DNA of 64,000 nucleotides from an uncultured Lachnospiraceae bacterium (GCA_947626715.1 CANQTG010000002.1:1-64000), one strand, 5' to 3'. Positions 1 to 6,907 are shown, counted from the stretch's first letter. The notes: a model not told the origin generated them from the letters alone. Program-made: numbers and translations.

Positions 1-132
1 ATCGAGACGGCTCCGAGCCGTCTTCAGGTGGCCGATACGGATATCGGCAGGGAGCTGCGGGAGAGTATCCGTCATTTAGAGCTGCTGCTTCAGGCTTATC
101 AGGACGGCAGTATCATCGAACATGTGAAATAA
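1..132 (+). CDS. fbp: C-terminal end of a probable class III fructose-1,6-bisphosphatase (partial)
   Basis: An open frame enters from the left edge and stops at TAA 130-132, giving 43 residues. It contains VADTDIGRELRESIRHLE followed by LLLQAYQDGSII. A TDIG-RE helix followed by LLxAYxxG near the C-terminus is what I recall for the end of the Firmicutes class III fructose-1,6-bisphosphatase, a gluconeogenic enzyme that removes the 1-phosphate from fructose-1,6-bisphosphate. The catalytic part lies outside the window, so the call rests on the tail alone. A strong hairpin follows 20 bp after the stop, which fits the end of a transcript. Another protein with a similar helical tail is possible. 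Confidence 0.5.
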   Translation: METAPSRLQVADTDIGRELRESIRHLELLLQAYQDGSIIEHVK

Positions 133-151
133 GATCCGTAGATAGAAAAGG

Positions 152-192
152 GGCTGTTGTATGGATTTCCTGATCTGAAAATCCCAACAGCC
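152..192. terminator. bidirectional terminator between convergent genes
   Basis: The arms GGCTGTTG (152-159) and CAACAGCC (185-192) form an 8-bp stem, with a weaker inner GGATTT/AAATCC pairing. On the minus strand the stem runs into CCTTTTC; on the plus strand it is followed by GCTTTCCGTTTTC. It sits between the fbp tail (+) and the lipoprotein gene (-) and probably serves both. Confidence 0.65.
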
Positions 193-210
193 GCTTTCCG
201 TTTTCTATGC

Positions 211-666
211 TTACTGATGGTTTCCGTTTCCGACGATGTCGTCCGCGACGTTAGCGACGCCGTCCGCCGCGTCGGATACGCCGTCCGCCATGTCGTCTAC
301 GACGTCGCCGACAGCGTTTCCGGCATCGTCCATGATACTGCCGCCGTCCGTCTCTGCGGCCTCGTCCGCCGTCTCCTCTGTTTCGTCTGCGCTGCCTGCG
401 GAACCGATATCATCTGTCGTGCCTGTGACGCCGTCTGTGTCCGCGCCGGAATCCTCCGCCGCGCCCGCGGTATCCCCGGTCAGGCCGCCGCCGTTATCGA
501 CGGCCGGAGCCTCTCCGGCGGCCGCGTTGTCGGCGGTCGCATTGTCAGCCGTCCCGTCCGCATTTTGGCCCCGCTCCCGCATTGCGCTGGAACCGCAGGC
601 GGTAAGCGCCGCGCAGAGCATGACGAGAACAAAAGAAAGGGACAGCATTCTGGAATACTTTTTCAT
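211..666 (-). CDS. low-complexity Asp/Ala-rich lipoprotein
   Basis: This 151-residue protein begins with a lipoprotein signal peptide (MKKYSR, hydrophobic core, lipobox LTAC with Cys24). The rest is almost entirely Asp, Ala, Gly, Glu and Thr with no globular domain I recognise. The later part has quasi-repeats of the type DDxADGVxDAADGV, predicting a long, acidic, possibly amphipathic helical region on the outside of the membrane. An AAGGAG ribosome site precedes the ATG on the minus strand. The opposite strand is also open because of the GC-rich repeats, but it lacks a ribosome site and a sensible start. Function unknown; a surface spacer or ion-binding polypeptide would fit the composition. 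Confidence 0.7.
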   Translation of the reverse strand: MKKYSRMLSLSFVLVMLCAALTACGSSAMRERGQNADGTADNATADNAAAGEAPAVDNGGGLTGDTAGAAEDSGADTDGVTGTTDDIGSAGSADETEETADEAAETDGGSIMDDAGNAVGDVVDDMADGVSDAADGVANVADDIVGNGNHQ

Positions 667-714
667 AATATCGCTCCTTTTCTTTTACAATATATTTTTA
701 CATGCAAGACCTGT

Positions 715-769
715 CCGCGAGTCTTGGCGCGGGATCCGGGTCTGCTTTTGCAGACGTCTTCCGATCCGA
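715..769 (+). repeat. 55-bp dispersed repeat, copy A
   Basis: This segment matches the reverse complement of 26337-26392 at 50 of 55 positions by eye. Its core is TCTTGGCGCGGGATCCGGG followed by a short hairpin GTCTGC-TTTT-GCAGAC (740-755). Both copies lie in non-coding DNA at a gene border, 25.6 kb apart in opposite orientation. It looks like a REP-type or small non-autonomous element. Confidence 0.7.
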
Positions 770-797
770 ATCTCTGCGCATCCCTCGCGGAGCGTAG

Positions 798-878
798 ATC
801 AGATGGGGCTGGAATCCCGCTGCCGATACCAATTTGTTATCCGCCGCCTATAGAGGCGCAGGTTTCCTCCCATCTGAT
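798..878 (+). other. interrupted palindrome, possible structured RNA
   Basis: The arms ATCAGATGGG (798-807) and CCCATCTGAT (869-878) are perfect 10-bp complements. They enclose further possible pairings: GGAA with TTCC, CTGC with GCAG, and an internal GCCTATAGAGGC hairpin. It lies 130 bp ahead of the HisA-like gene and 30 bp after dispersed repeat copy A. It could be a leader RNA or part of a larger repeat element. Confidence 0.4.
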
Positions 879-1010
879 AGAAGAGAAGAATCCGAAAAGA
901 CGCGCTTTTCAAATTCTTTCTTTCGTAGTATGTTCGCGGGAGCGGATTTTATACATTGGAAAAAAGGATTGAAAAAACAGGAAGAAAACAGGAAGAAAGA
1001 GAGAGATACG

Positions 1011-1799
1011 ATGAAGTTCAGGCCATGTATTGATATTCATAACGGCAAAGTCAAGCAGATCGTGGGCTCGAGCCTGAAGGATCAGGGAGACTACGCGCTG
1101 GAAAATTTTACCGCGAAGCAGGACGCGGCTTATTTCGCCCGCTATTACAGGGAGCTTGGGCTTACGGGCGGCCATGTGATCCTGCTCAATGGAGAGGACA
1201 GCCCGTATTTTCAGGAGACGAGGGCGCAGGCGCTAAGTGCGCTGGCCGCATGGCCTATGGGGCTTCAGGTCGGCGGCGGCGTGCGCGCCGACAATGCCGC
1301 AGGGTATCTGGATGCGGGCGCGTCCCATGTCATCGTCACCTCCTATGTATTTCAGGATGGAAAGGTGCGGTATGAGCGTTTGGAAGAGCTGCGCCGGGAG
1401 GTCGGCGCGGATAAGCTGGTCCTCGATCTGAGCTGCCGCAAAAAAAACGGCGCGTACTATATTGTTACCGACAGATGGCAGAAAGATACGGACGTGATCC
1501 TAAAGGAAGAAACTTTAAAATTTTTTGAAGCGTATTGCAGCGAATTTTTGATCCATGCGGTAGACGTAGAAGGAAAGGCGGGCGGCGTGGACCGCTCCCT
1601 GATAACGCTGTTAGGCGGTTATGAGGGGATCCCCGTCACCTATGCGGGCGGCGTGCATTCCTATGAGGATCTGCGCGTGCTCAGGGAGGCCGGGCGCGGC
1701 CGCGTAGACGTTACGGCGGGCAGCGCCCTGAGCTTGTTTGGCGGCAGACTGGAGCTTGCGCGTATTCTGGAAGAGATCGGCCCCACCGTTTGCACATAA
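1011..1799 (+). CDS. hisA: HisA-like phosphoribosylformimino-AICAR ribotide isomerase, eukaryotic-type
   Basis: A 262-residue TIM-barrel protein. It opens MKFRPCIDIHNGKVKQIV, the characteristic first strand in which the usual bacterial IPAIDL is replaced by RPCIDIHNGKVKQI. Other signatures are QVGGGVRADNA (phosphate-binding loop), LVLDLSCRKK, FLIHAVDVEGKAGGVD and VTYAGGVHSYED. This pattern belongs to the fungal/plant HIS6 branch (hisA_euk), which catalyses the Amadori rearrangement of ProFAR to PRFAR in histidine synthesis. The ATG at 1011 is preferred because the family begins here; an open extension upstream has no conserved sequence. It stands alone, without other his genes in the window, which is unusual for a bacterial hisA. 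Confidence 0.85.
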   Translation: MKFRPCIDIHNGKVKQIVGSSLKDQGDYALENFTAKQDAAYFARYYRELGLTGGHVILLNGEDSPYFQETRAQALSALAAWPMGLQVGGGVRADNAAGYLDAGASHVIVTSYVFQDGKVRYERLEELRREVGADKLVLDLSCRKKNGAYYIVTDRWQKDTDVILKEETLKFFEAYCSEFLIHAVDVEGKAGGVDRSLITLLGGYEGIPVTYAGGVHSYEDLRVLREAGRGRVDVTAGSALSLFGGRLELARILEEIGPTVCT

Positions 1800-2214
1800 G
1801 GGCAAAATCTTTTTCGGAACGGCTGCCCTTAAAGTTTTTGTACGCTTCAAGGTCATTCTTCGGAAAAACTCGTATTCATCCATATAGCGGGCGGTCAGTT
1901 CCCTTTGAGAAAATTCGTCTTCATTGGGGTGGTGGTTTTCCATTATCTGCTGTCTTGCAAGATCCGCAAGATCATCTTTCCAAGCGGCAGAAGCTGAAAC
2001 GACTGAAAGAACTGTCAAGAATGTATGCGCTCTATGAGCTTCAGAACGAGGGCAGATAGCAGAATAAAATGCAGAGCAGAGGGAAACGGAGAGAGGAAGA
2101 AATTTAATGCGAATTTTATTGTAAAGATAAGCGTTTTTTTGTATAATTAAAGTGTAACAGGAACAGGATATATCATATCTTGTACCATAAGTTTTTAGAA
2201 ACCGAGGTGGTAGG
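1800..2214. other. intergenic stretch with a possible minus-strand gene remnant
   Basis: No intact gene is supported in these 415 bases. On the minus strand between about 1800 and 2020 one frame reads like real protein (for example NHHPNEDEFSQRELTARYMD followed by EYEFFRRMTLKR), but it has no good start, no ribosome site and no partner, and the same frame runs into the HisA-like gene. I read it as a decayed remnant or chance. The final 100 bases are AT-rich and lead to the nuclease gene; TATAATTAAA at about 2142 is a possible promoter element. Confidence 0.4.
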
Positions 2215-3102
2215 GTGTCAGACGATACAAAGCAGACACAGGAAGTTAAGGCAAAGCGTACCGCAAAAAACAGTGTGTTCCTTGACCTTTTCCAAGATAA
2301 AAAGAACTTGATGAAATTGTATAAAACATTGCACCCAGAGGATACCACAGCGACAGAGGACACGCTGGACATTGTAACGATAGACAATGTTTTGACAGAT
2401 AATCTCTATAACGATCTGGGCATAATGGTGGGTAACGACAGGTTGCTTTTGTTGTTGGAAGCGCAATCGAGTTGGACGGTAAATATTTTAATCAGAATAC
2501 TGCTGTATTTAGCGCAAAGTTATCATGAATATTTTGAAAGAACATCACAAAGCCTGTATAAGAGTACAAAAGTCAAAATGCCCAAACCGGAATTATACAT
2601 CATCTACACAGGCAATAGGGGCAGAAAACCCGATACGATATCGCTGTCCAAAGAATTTTTTGGCGGCGCAGATATAGATGTGGAGGTAAAAGCAAAGGTC
2701 ATCTATGAGAGCGAAACAGAGGATATTATCAATCAATATATTATTTTCTGTAAGGTTTTTGACGAACAGAGGAAGCTGTATGGAATGACAGAGCAGACAG
2801 TTAGAGAAACGATCCGTATTTGCAAGGACAGAAATATCCTGAAAGAATATCTGATGAACAGAGAAATGGAGGTTGTGACGATTATGATGAGTTTATTTGA
2901 TAATGAGCAGATAATGAAAACATATTGGAAAGATATGGAAAATACTCTTACTGATAAGATCGCTCACAAGAAAGACAGAGAAACAGCCGAGAGAATGATA
3001 AAAAAAGGTAAAATGTCATTGGAAGATATTGCGGATTATGTTCCTGCATTATCTTTTGATGAATTAAAGGAAATTGAAGCTGAGGTTATGCAGTTAGCGT
3101 AA
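2215..3102 (+). CDS. Rpn family PD-(D/E)XK nuclease-like protein
   Basis: The 295-residue protein resembles the Rpn (recombination-promoting nuclease / 'transposase_31'-like) family. An N-terminal KNSVFLDLFQDKKNLMKLY segment is followed by the core NDLGIMVGNDRLLLLLEAQSS, giving a D...ExQ metal site of the PD-(D/E)XK fold, and then the helix ILIRILLYLAQSYHEYFE. The C-terminus (MIKKGKMSLEDIADYVPALS) is typical of these proteins in Clostridia. The start is GTG at 2215 after GAGGTGG. Base composition and codon use are clearly more AT-rich than the neighbours, suggesting transfer. Family members are DNA endonucleases, often copied within a genome; the role here is unknown. Confidence 0.75.
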   Translation: MSDDTKQTQEVKAKRTAKNSVFLDLFQDKKNLMKLYKTLHPEDTTATEDTLDIVTIDNVLTDNLYNDLGIMVGNDRLLLLLEAQSSWTVNILIRILLYLAQSYHEYFERTSQSLYKSTKVKMPKPELYIIYTGNRGRKPDTISLSKEFFGGADIDVEVKAKVIYESETEDIINQYIIFCKVFDEQRKLYGMTEQTVRETIRICKDRNILKEYLMNREMEVVTIMMSLFDNEQIMKTYWKDMENTLTDKIAHKKDRETAERMIKKGKMSLEDIADYVPALSFDELKEIEAEVMQLA

Positions 3103-3136
3103 TCGGCAAAACAATTTCATATCAAAATAACAGCGT

Positions 3137-3177
3137 AAAGGCGCATGGAACAGTAAACTGTAAACCATGCGCCTTTT
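3137..3177 (+). terminator. rho-independent terminator of the Rpn-like gene
   Basis: A perfect 12-bp stem, AAAGGCGCATGG (3137-3148) with CCATGCGCCTTT (3165-3176), continues into a T run. It lies 34 bp after the stop of the nuclease gene. Confidence 0.85.
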
Positions 3178-3232
3178 TGTGTGCAAAATCAAACTCATCA
3201 CTTGACAATGCTGCGAAGATCGCTTGAGCTTT

Positions 3233-4348
3233 TTATAATTCCGTGATCGCCCTGCGGGGAGCCTCTTCCTCCGGCGTAGGCGGCATGGACGCATAATAGG
3301 AGAGTCTGACCGCGCCGATGGGATCGTCGTTTTCATTGTAAAAGGTCACGGTGAAAGCGTCCTCGCCAAGCTGGTAAATGCGGATCTCCAGCTTTCCATC
3401 CTCCTGAAATTCCTTTTGATTAAAGCGCACCCGGTTCTCGTCGTAGCTTTCGATCTTCGCGTAGGCGGCCGGAGCCTTCACAAGGATATCGGCGTTAAAG
3501 ACGTCTCCGACATAGACGGAGGAGCCGGAAGGGCGGGAAGGAGCCACGCCGTAGGCGGCGACGGCATAACGCCAAGTAGCGTCGTCTTCGACCGCTTTGG
3601 AACGCGCCGTGCCGTCCTTCGAGACAAACGCCCCCTCTTCAAGCGTCACATAATAGGCTTCTCCCGGGGAGGGAACCTTTGCGAGGTAGACGATCAGATG
3701 GGAGCCGCCGTCCCAGCCGAGCAGGGAGAAGGTAGAATCTTGTTCGCCCTCTATGCATTTCTGGGGATCCGTAAGATCGATCTCCTCGATCAGGGAGCGG
3801 TCGCTTTTTTTGTAGATCCTCATTTTGCCGGAGCCGGGGACGACGTCCTTTCTCTGAAAATAGGCGTGCAGCGTGCTCGAGCCGTATACCATAGAATAGC
3901 TCTTTTCATTCGGGGTAAAGCTGACCGCGCCGATGGATTCTTGAGAAGAGGCGGGAGCGCTTTTGCCGCCCTGCGCGCCGTCTGCGGAGCCTGCCGCGTC
4001 TTGCGCGTTGTCTGCGGAGCCTGCCGCGCCTTGCGTGCCGTCTGCGGAGCCCGCCGCATCGCCCTGCGCGTTGTCTGCGGAGTCTGCCGCGCCTTGTGTG
4101 CCGTCTGTGGAGCCCGCCGCATCGCCCTGTGCGTTGTCTGCTGAGCCCGCTGCACTGCTTTGCGCGCCCTGTGTGCCGTCTGCGGATTCTGCCGCGCCGC
4201 CCTGCGCGCCCTCTGCGGGGTCTGCTGCGATGTTCTGCGCATCCTGCGCCGTCTGCTGCGTCTGGGAGGGCTCTCCGCCGCACGAGCAGAGCAGGGCCGC
4301 CGTCAGGAAGAGCGAGAAGAAAAGAGGGAACCGATAAGATTTTTTCAT
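3233..4348 (-). CDS. lipoprotein with a 21-residue repeat linker
   Basis: A 371-residue predicted lipoprotein. The start at 4348 is preceded by AAGGAG, and the signal peptide ends at a lipobox with Cys23 (LCSC). Residues 30-130 form a Ser/Ala/Asp/Gln-rich linker in which SADNAQG and DGTQG blocks alternate with a period of 21 residues. Residues 135-371 look globular, with beta-rich stretches such as KMRIYKKSDRSLIEEIDL and FTVTFYNENDDPIGAVRL. I do not recognise the domain. The linker probably holds the C-terminal domain away from the membrane, across the wall. It lies just downstream of the cold shock gene on the same strand but behind that gene's terminator, so it probably has its own promoter. 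Confidence 0.7.
   Translation of the reverse strand: MKKSYRFPLFFSLFLTAALLCSCGGEPSQTQQTAQDAQNIAADPAEGAQGGAAESADGTQGAQSSAAGSADNAQGDAAGSTDGTQGAADSADNAQGDAAGSADGTQGAAGSADNAQDAAGSADGAQGGKSAPASSQESIGAVSFTPNEKSYSMVYGSSTLHAYFQRKDVVPGSGKMRIYKKSDRSLIEEIDLTDPQKCIEGEQDSTFSLLGWDGGSHLIVYLAKVPSPGEAYYVTLEEGAFVSKDGTARSKAVEDDATWRYAVAAYGVAPSRPSGSSVYVGDVFNADILVKAPAAYAKIESYDENRVRFNQKEFQEDGKLEIRIYQLGEDAFTVTFYNENDDPIGAVRLSYYASMPPTPEEEAPRRAITEL
3962..4147 (-). repeat. 63-bp in-frame tandem repeat (about 3 copies)
   Basis: Within the lipoprotein gene three consecutive 63-bp units encode variants of SADNAQGDAAGSADGTQGAA. Less regular half-units extend toward 4200. The period is a multiple of three, so copy-number changes keep the frame and only alter linker length. 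Confidence 0.7.
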
Positions 4349-4365
4349 AGTATTCTCCTTTTTGG

Positions 4366-4397
4366 AAAAAAAGAACCAGCCTTTGAGACTGGTTCTT
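4366..4397 (-). terminator. rho-independent terminator of the cold shock gene
   Basis: On the minus strand AAGAACCAG (4397-4389), a 9-base loop and CTGGTTCTT (4379-4371) form a 9-bp stem continuing into T7. It lies 114 bp after the csp stop and 18 bp before the start codon of the next minus-strand gene, separating the two transcripts. Confidence 0.85.
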
Positions 4398-4510
4398 CTC
4401 ATAATCCGTTACAACAATAATGCTTATTTCTAAAATAAAAATGATTGACTCATGTTAATTTATATAAGAAAAGGCACATCGAAAAACTGATTATTGGGTG
4501 TTGAAAAAAC

Positions 4511-4711
4511 TTATAACTTGGTTACGTTGACTGCCTGCGGCCCTTTTTCACCGTTTACCACTTCGAACTCAACGGAAGCGCCCTCTTCGAGAGACTTAAA
4601 GCCTTCCATGTTCAGTCCCGAGTAATGTACGAATACGTCGTTTCCCTGCTCGTCGGAAATGAATCCGTATCCCTTCTGGTTGTTGAACCACTTAACTGTA
4701 CCTTTGTTCAT
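4511..4711 (-). CDS. cspA: CspA-family cold shock protein
   Basis: A 66-residue single cold-shock domain of the usual length. It contains the RNP1 motif KGYGFIS and RNP2 motif DVFVHYSGL, with the opening [10 protein letters not shown] that defines the family. It binds single-stranded nucleic acid in the cytoplasm and acts as an RNA chaperone. The ATG at 4711 has a GGAGG site at good distance; a longer open frame upstream is leader RNA. A sigma-A type promoter is visible at 4762-4790, giving a leader of about 45 nt with a small TTGTTG/CAACA hairpin. It is monocistronic, ending at the hairpin 4366-4397. Confidence 0.95.
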   Translation of the reverse strand: MNKGTVKWFNNQKGYGFISDEQGNDVFVHYSGLNMEGFKSLEEGASVEFEVVNGEKGPQAVNVTKL

Positions 4712-4761
4712 TGCAGATACCTCCAAACAATAAAAATGAATTGTTGCCTCACAACAGAAAT

Positions 4762-4790
4762 AGAATAGCATAGATAAGAAAAAAAGTAAA
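4762..4790 (-). promoter_or_regulatory. sigma-A type promoter of the cold shock gene
   Basis: On the minus strand TTTACT (4790-4785), a 17-bp spacer and TATTCT (4767-4762) match -35 and -10 elements 51 bp upstream of the csp start codon. Confidence 0.6.
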
Positions 4791-4868
4791 GAAAGAAGAA
4801 AAACTTTTTAAAAAATTAAATGATTTTCCAACTTCCTTCATAAATTGTTACAACAATATTAAAATAAA

Positions 4869-4897
4869 TTTACAAAGGCGGGAGATTGTGATAAAAT
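4869..4897 (+). promoter_or_regulatory. sigma-A type promoter of the LytM-bactofilin operon
   Basis: TTTACA (4869-4874), a 17-bp spacer and TAAAAT (4892-4897) lie 23 bp before the GTG start at 4921. The AT-rich stretch upstream could act as an UP element and is shared with the divergent csp promoter. Confidence 0.7.
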
Positions 4898-4920
4898 CAT
4901 ACGCACGGAGGTGAGGACAA

Positions 4921-5715
4921 GTGGAATCAGGGAAGCATAAGAAAAAGATCCATTATACGATCATGATAATTTCCGACTCGCCGGAAGAAGGAAAAACGCC
5001 CCTGCATATCAGACGCGGGCTGGCGATCGCGGCGTTTTCACTTATTTTCATCACGTTAGCGGGGGCAGTCGGAGCCGCCCTGTATTATTCTATGGGGCTG
5101 TGGGACGCGGAAGAAAAAGAAGCGGAATTACAAATGCAGATCGATCGACTGACGCAGGAAAACCAAGAGCTTACGGCGGATAATTCCGAGCTGTCCGATA
5201 AGGTCGCGATCCTGAGCGATTCCGTGGCGAGGAGCGAGGAGACGAAAGCGGCGCAGGAGGCGCAGGAGGAAGCGAAACGGATCCCCAACGGCTTTCCGAT
5301 CGCAGGGCCCGCGGTCATACTGGAGAGCTCGGAAACGGCGGCTGCCGCGCCAGAAGAGAATGCGGAAGGAGACGGCGAAGGCGGCGCGCAGGAAGAAGGG
5401 CAGGCTGCGGCGCAGAAGGAGCCTATCGTGGTATTTTCGGCGGCGGCCGGGACGAAGATCGTCGCGGCGGCGAGCGGCGTCGTATCCTCCGTCGAGGACG
5501 ATGCGGAATATGGGTACAGACTCCGTATCGACCACGGGAACGGCTACGAGTCGATCTATCGATCCGCTTCCGAACCGGACGTAAGGGAAGGCGACGAGGT
5601 GGAGAGCGGCGATGTGCTGTACGAGATGGAGTCCGACGAGGAAAAGCTGGGCTATCAGATCGCACAGGACGGCGTATTGATCGATCCGCTGGATCTGTTG
5701 GAAGTGTATGGTTAG
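4921..5715 (+). CDS. membrane-anchored degenerate LytM/M23-like protein
   Basis: A 264-residue protein starting at GTG 4921 after GGAGGTGAGG. It has a cytoplasmic basic N-terminus, one membrane helix (about 33-55), a coiled coil (about 60-110) and a low-complexity Ala/Glu/Gly linker. It ends in a LytM-type beta domain (about 165-264) with GTKIVAAASGVVSSVEDD, RIDHGNGYESIYR and EVESGDVLYEM. The active-site histidines of M23 peptidases are largely missing: the YAH motif reads YRS and the first HxxxD motif is absent. It is probably non-catalytic and may regulate or scaffold a wall hydrolase. The next gene is a bactofilin 10 bp downstream; M23-bactofilin pairs are a recurrent shape-related operon. 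Confidence 0.85.
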   Translation: MESGKHKKKIHYTIMIISDSPEEGKTPLHIRRGLAIAAFSLIFITLAGAVGAALYYSMGLWDAEEKEAELQMQIDRLTQENQELTADNSELSDKVAILSDSVARSEETKAAQEAQEEAKRIPNGFPIAGPAVILESSETAAAAPEENAEGDGEGGAQEEGQAAAQKEPIVVFSAAAGTKIVAAASGVVSSVEDDAEYGYRLRIDHGNGYESIYRSASEPDVREGDEVESGDVLYEMESDEEKLGYQIAQDGVLIDPLDLLEVYG

Positions 5716-5725
5716 GAGGCGTAGA

Positions 5726-6169
5726 ATGTTGATAAAGAAAGAGGGCAGCGACGGGAACGTCGGCAATGTTAGGATCAAGAGCATTGTCGCGCAGGATGCG
5801 GTGGTGGACGGCAACCTGCAGGCAAAGGGCGCGACGCGGATAGACGGCGTGGTGCGCGGAAACGTAAAGATCGACGAAATGCTGGTGCTGGGCGCCGCCA
5901 GCAAGGTGATCGGGAATATTTATGCCGCCTCTATTATGGTAGGCGGAGAGGTGGAAGGAGATCTGGCCGCAAAGGAAAAGGTCACGATCTCGGGAACGGG
6001 CAAGGTGACGGGAAACCTGCATACCAAAAAGCTGATCGTAGACGAAAACGCGGTGTTCCGCGGACAGTGCTTTATGGGAGACGAGATCCCGCAGCCGGAT
6101 CCGGAGATGTTTCAGCCGGCGCAGCCGGTAAGCGGTAAGGATAAGGAGACTTCGGAGCAGAAAAAATAG
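5726..6169 (+). CDS. bactofilin (polymer-forming cytoskeletal protein)
   Basis: A 147-residue protein with the right-handed beta-helix repeat pattern of bactofilins (DUF583): successive short Gly/Val strands such as VDGNLQAKGATRIDGVVRGN, SKVIGNIYAASIMVGGEVEG and ISGTGKVTGNLHTKK. Flexible charged ends (KEGSDGN at the start, QPVSGKDKETSEQKK at the end) are also typical. Bactofilins self-assemble without nucleotide into membrane-associated filaments and localise wall enzymes. The ATG at 5726 is chosen because GGAGG stands 9 bp upstream; an in-frame ATG at 5708 overlaps the preceding gene. It is co-transcribed with the LytM-like gene. Confidence 0.9.
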   Translation: MLIKKEGSDGNVGNVRIKSIVAQDAVVDGNLQAKGATRIDGVVRGNVKIDEMLVLGAASKVIGNIYAASIMVGGEVEGDLAAKEKVTISGTGKVTGNLHTKKLIVDENAVFRGQCFMGDEIPQPDPEMFQPAQPVSGKDKETSEQKK

Positions 6170-6256
6170 ACTTTGGAGTAGAAAAAATAGGGCGGGCGCA
6201 GCCGGAGAGGGCCGCGCGGCAGCCGGCAAAGGGCGCATAAAGGCGCGAAGGTACAT

Positions 6257-6315
6257 AAAAGGATTCCCGTATGCAAAGCCTCCCGGGAGGGGAGGGGCAT
6301 GTGGGAATCCTTTTT
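6257..6315. terminator. bidirectional terminator between bactofilin and yerC-like gene
   Basis: AAAAGGATTCCC (6257-6268) pairs with GGGAATCCTTTTT (6303-6315), an 11- to 12-bp stem around a CTCCCGGGAG inner palindrome. T tails appear on both strands. It overlaps the stop codon of the convergent yerC-like gene. Confidence 0.8.
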
Positions 6316-6613
6316 AAGGCTTCTGCGTCTCTTCGAGGCGGTCAAAGACCAGCTCGTAGCCGTCCGAACCGTAATTGAGGGAGCGGTTGACCCGGCTGAT
6401 CGTCGCGGTGGACGCTCCCGTCTTTTCGGCGATCTCCAGATACGTCCGGTGGGCGCGCAGCATGGACGCGACCTCAAAACGCTGGGAGATCGAGAGCAGC
6501 TCGTTGACGGTGCACAGATCTTCGAAGAAATGATAGCATTCTTCCTTTGTATGCAGGCAGAGGATCGCGTCAAACAAGTGATCTACGGCCTCTGTTTGGA
6601 TTTTTTTATTCAT
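6314..6613 (-). CDS. yerC: YerC/YecD family TrpR-like DNA-binding protein
   Basis: A 99-residue protein with the TrpR-type helical fold. It shows LFDAILCLHTKEECYHFFED, then CTVNELLSISQRFEVASML, and a helix-turn-helix TYLEIAEKTGASTATISRVN. The YerC/YecD family is widespread in Firmicutes and related to the tryptophan repressor, although its regulon is poorly known. Length and motifs are complete. It stands alone, converging on the bactofilin gene with a shared terminator, and its upstream region contains a 15-bp tandem repeat. Confidence 0.9.
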   Translation of the reverse strand: MNKKIQTEAVDHLFDAILCLHTKEECYHFFEDLCTVNELLSISQRFEVASMLRAHRTYLEIAEKTGASTATISRVNRSLNYGSDGYELVFDRLEETQKP

Positions 6614-6736
6614 AAGACGCCTCCTGTCCTGTGGCCGCGGATAACGGCCTTTTCCCTGTCCATCGTAACATAGGAAAGCCCTAAAGTAAAGCCGCAGGCA
6701 AAAAAAGCGCGCCGGGGAGCGGAAAAGGAAACGCAG

Positions 6737-6841
6737 AAAGAAGAGGCGCGAAAAGAAGGGGCGTGGAAAGAAGGGGCGCGAAAAGAAGGGACGCGGAAAG
6801 AAGGGATACGGAAAGAAGAGGTGCGGAAAGAAGGGGCGCGC
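6737..6841. repeat. 15-bp tandem repeat, seven copies
   Basis: Seven consecutive 15-bp units with consensus AAAGAAGGGGCGCGR occupy the intergenic space between the divergent yerC-like and DUF1836 genes. Units differ by one to three changes and the strand is strongly purine-biased. The minus strand is open here only because the period is a multiple of three. Confidence 0.85.
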
Positions 6842-6907
6842 GGCGCGGCCGGAAAGTAGAGCTTGTCAGAGGTTTTTAAAAACGATATACTAGAGACAGA
6901 GGTGTGA

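Larger units (their letters stand above)
667..1010. other. gene-free interval holding a dispersed repeat and a structured inverted repeat
   Basis: No convincing gene lies in these 344 bases. The first part is the upstream region of the minus-strand lipoprotein. The middle contains one copy of a 55-bp dispersed repeat (715-769) and an 81-bp interrupted palindrome (798-878). The last 100 bases are AT-richer and purine-rich and lead into the HisA-like gene. I found no known riboswitch core such as a T-box or SAM, TPP or cobalamin motif. Confidence 0.6.

Noticed and set aside
236-853. Long Ser/Ala/Pro-rich open frame on the plus strand
   Set aside because: It is the complement of the Asp/Ala-rich lipoprotein gene; no ribosome site, and the minus-strand protein has a proper lipobox signal peptide.
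667-1010. Riboswitch or T-box ahead of hisA
   Set aside because: No T-box core, no SAM, TPP, FMN, cobalamin or glycine consensus could be found; only a generic palindrome remains.
1790-2059. 89-codon plus-strand open frame after hisA
   Set aside because: It starts inside the hisA stop region without ribosome site; composition is not protein-like and the minus strand reads better as a remnant.
2215-3102. Transposase of an insertion sequence
   Set aside because: Rpn-type proteins are often labelled transposase, but the sequence has a PD-(D/E)XK-type core, no DDE motifs, and no terminal inverted repeats were seen around it.
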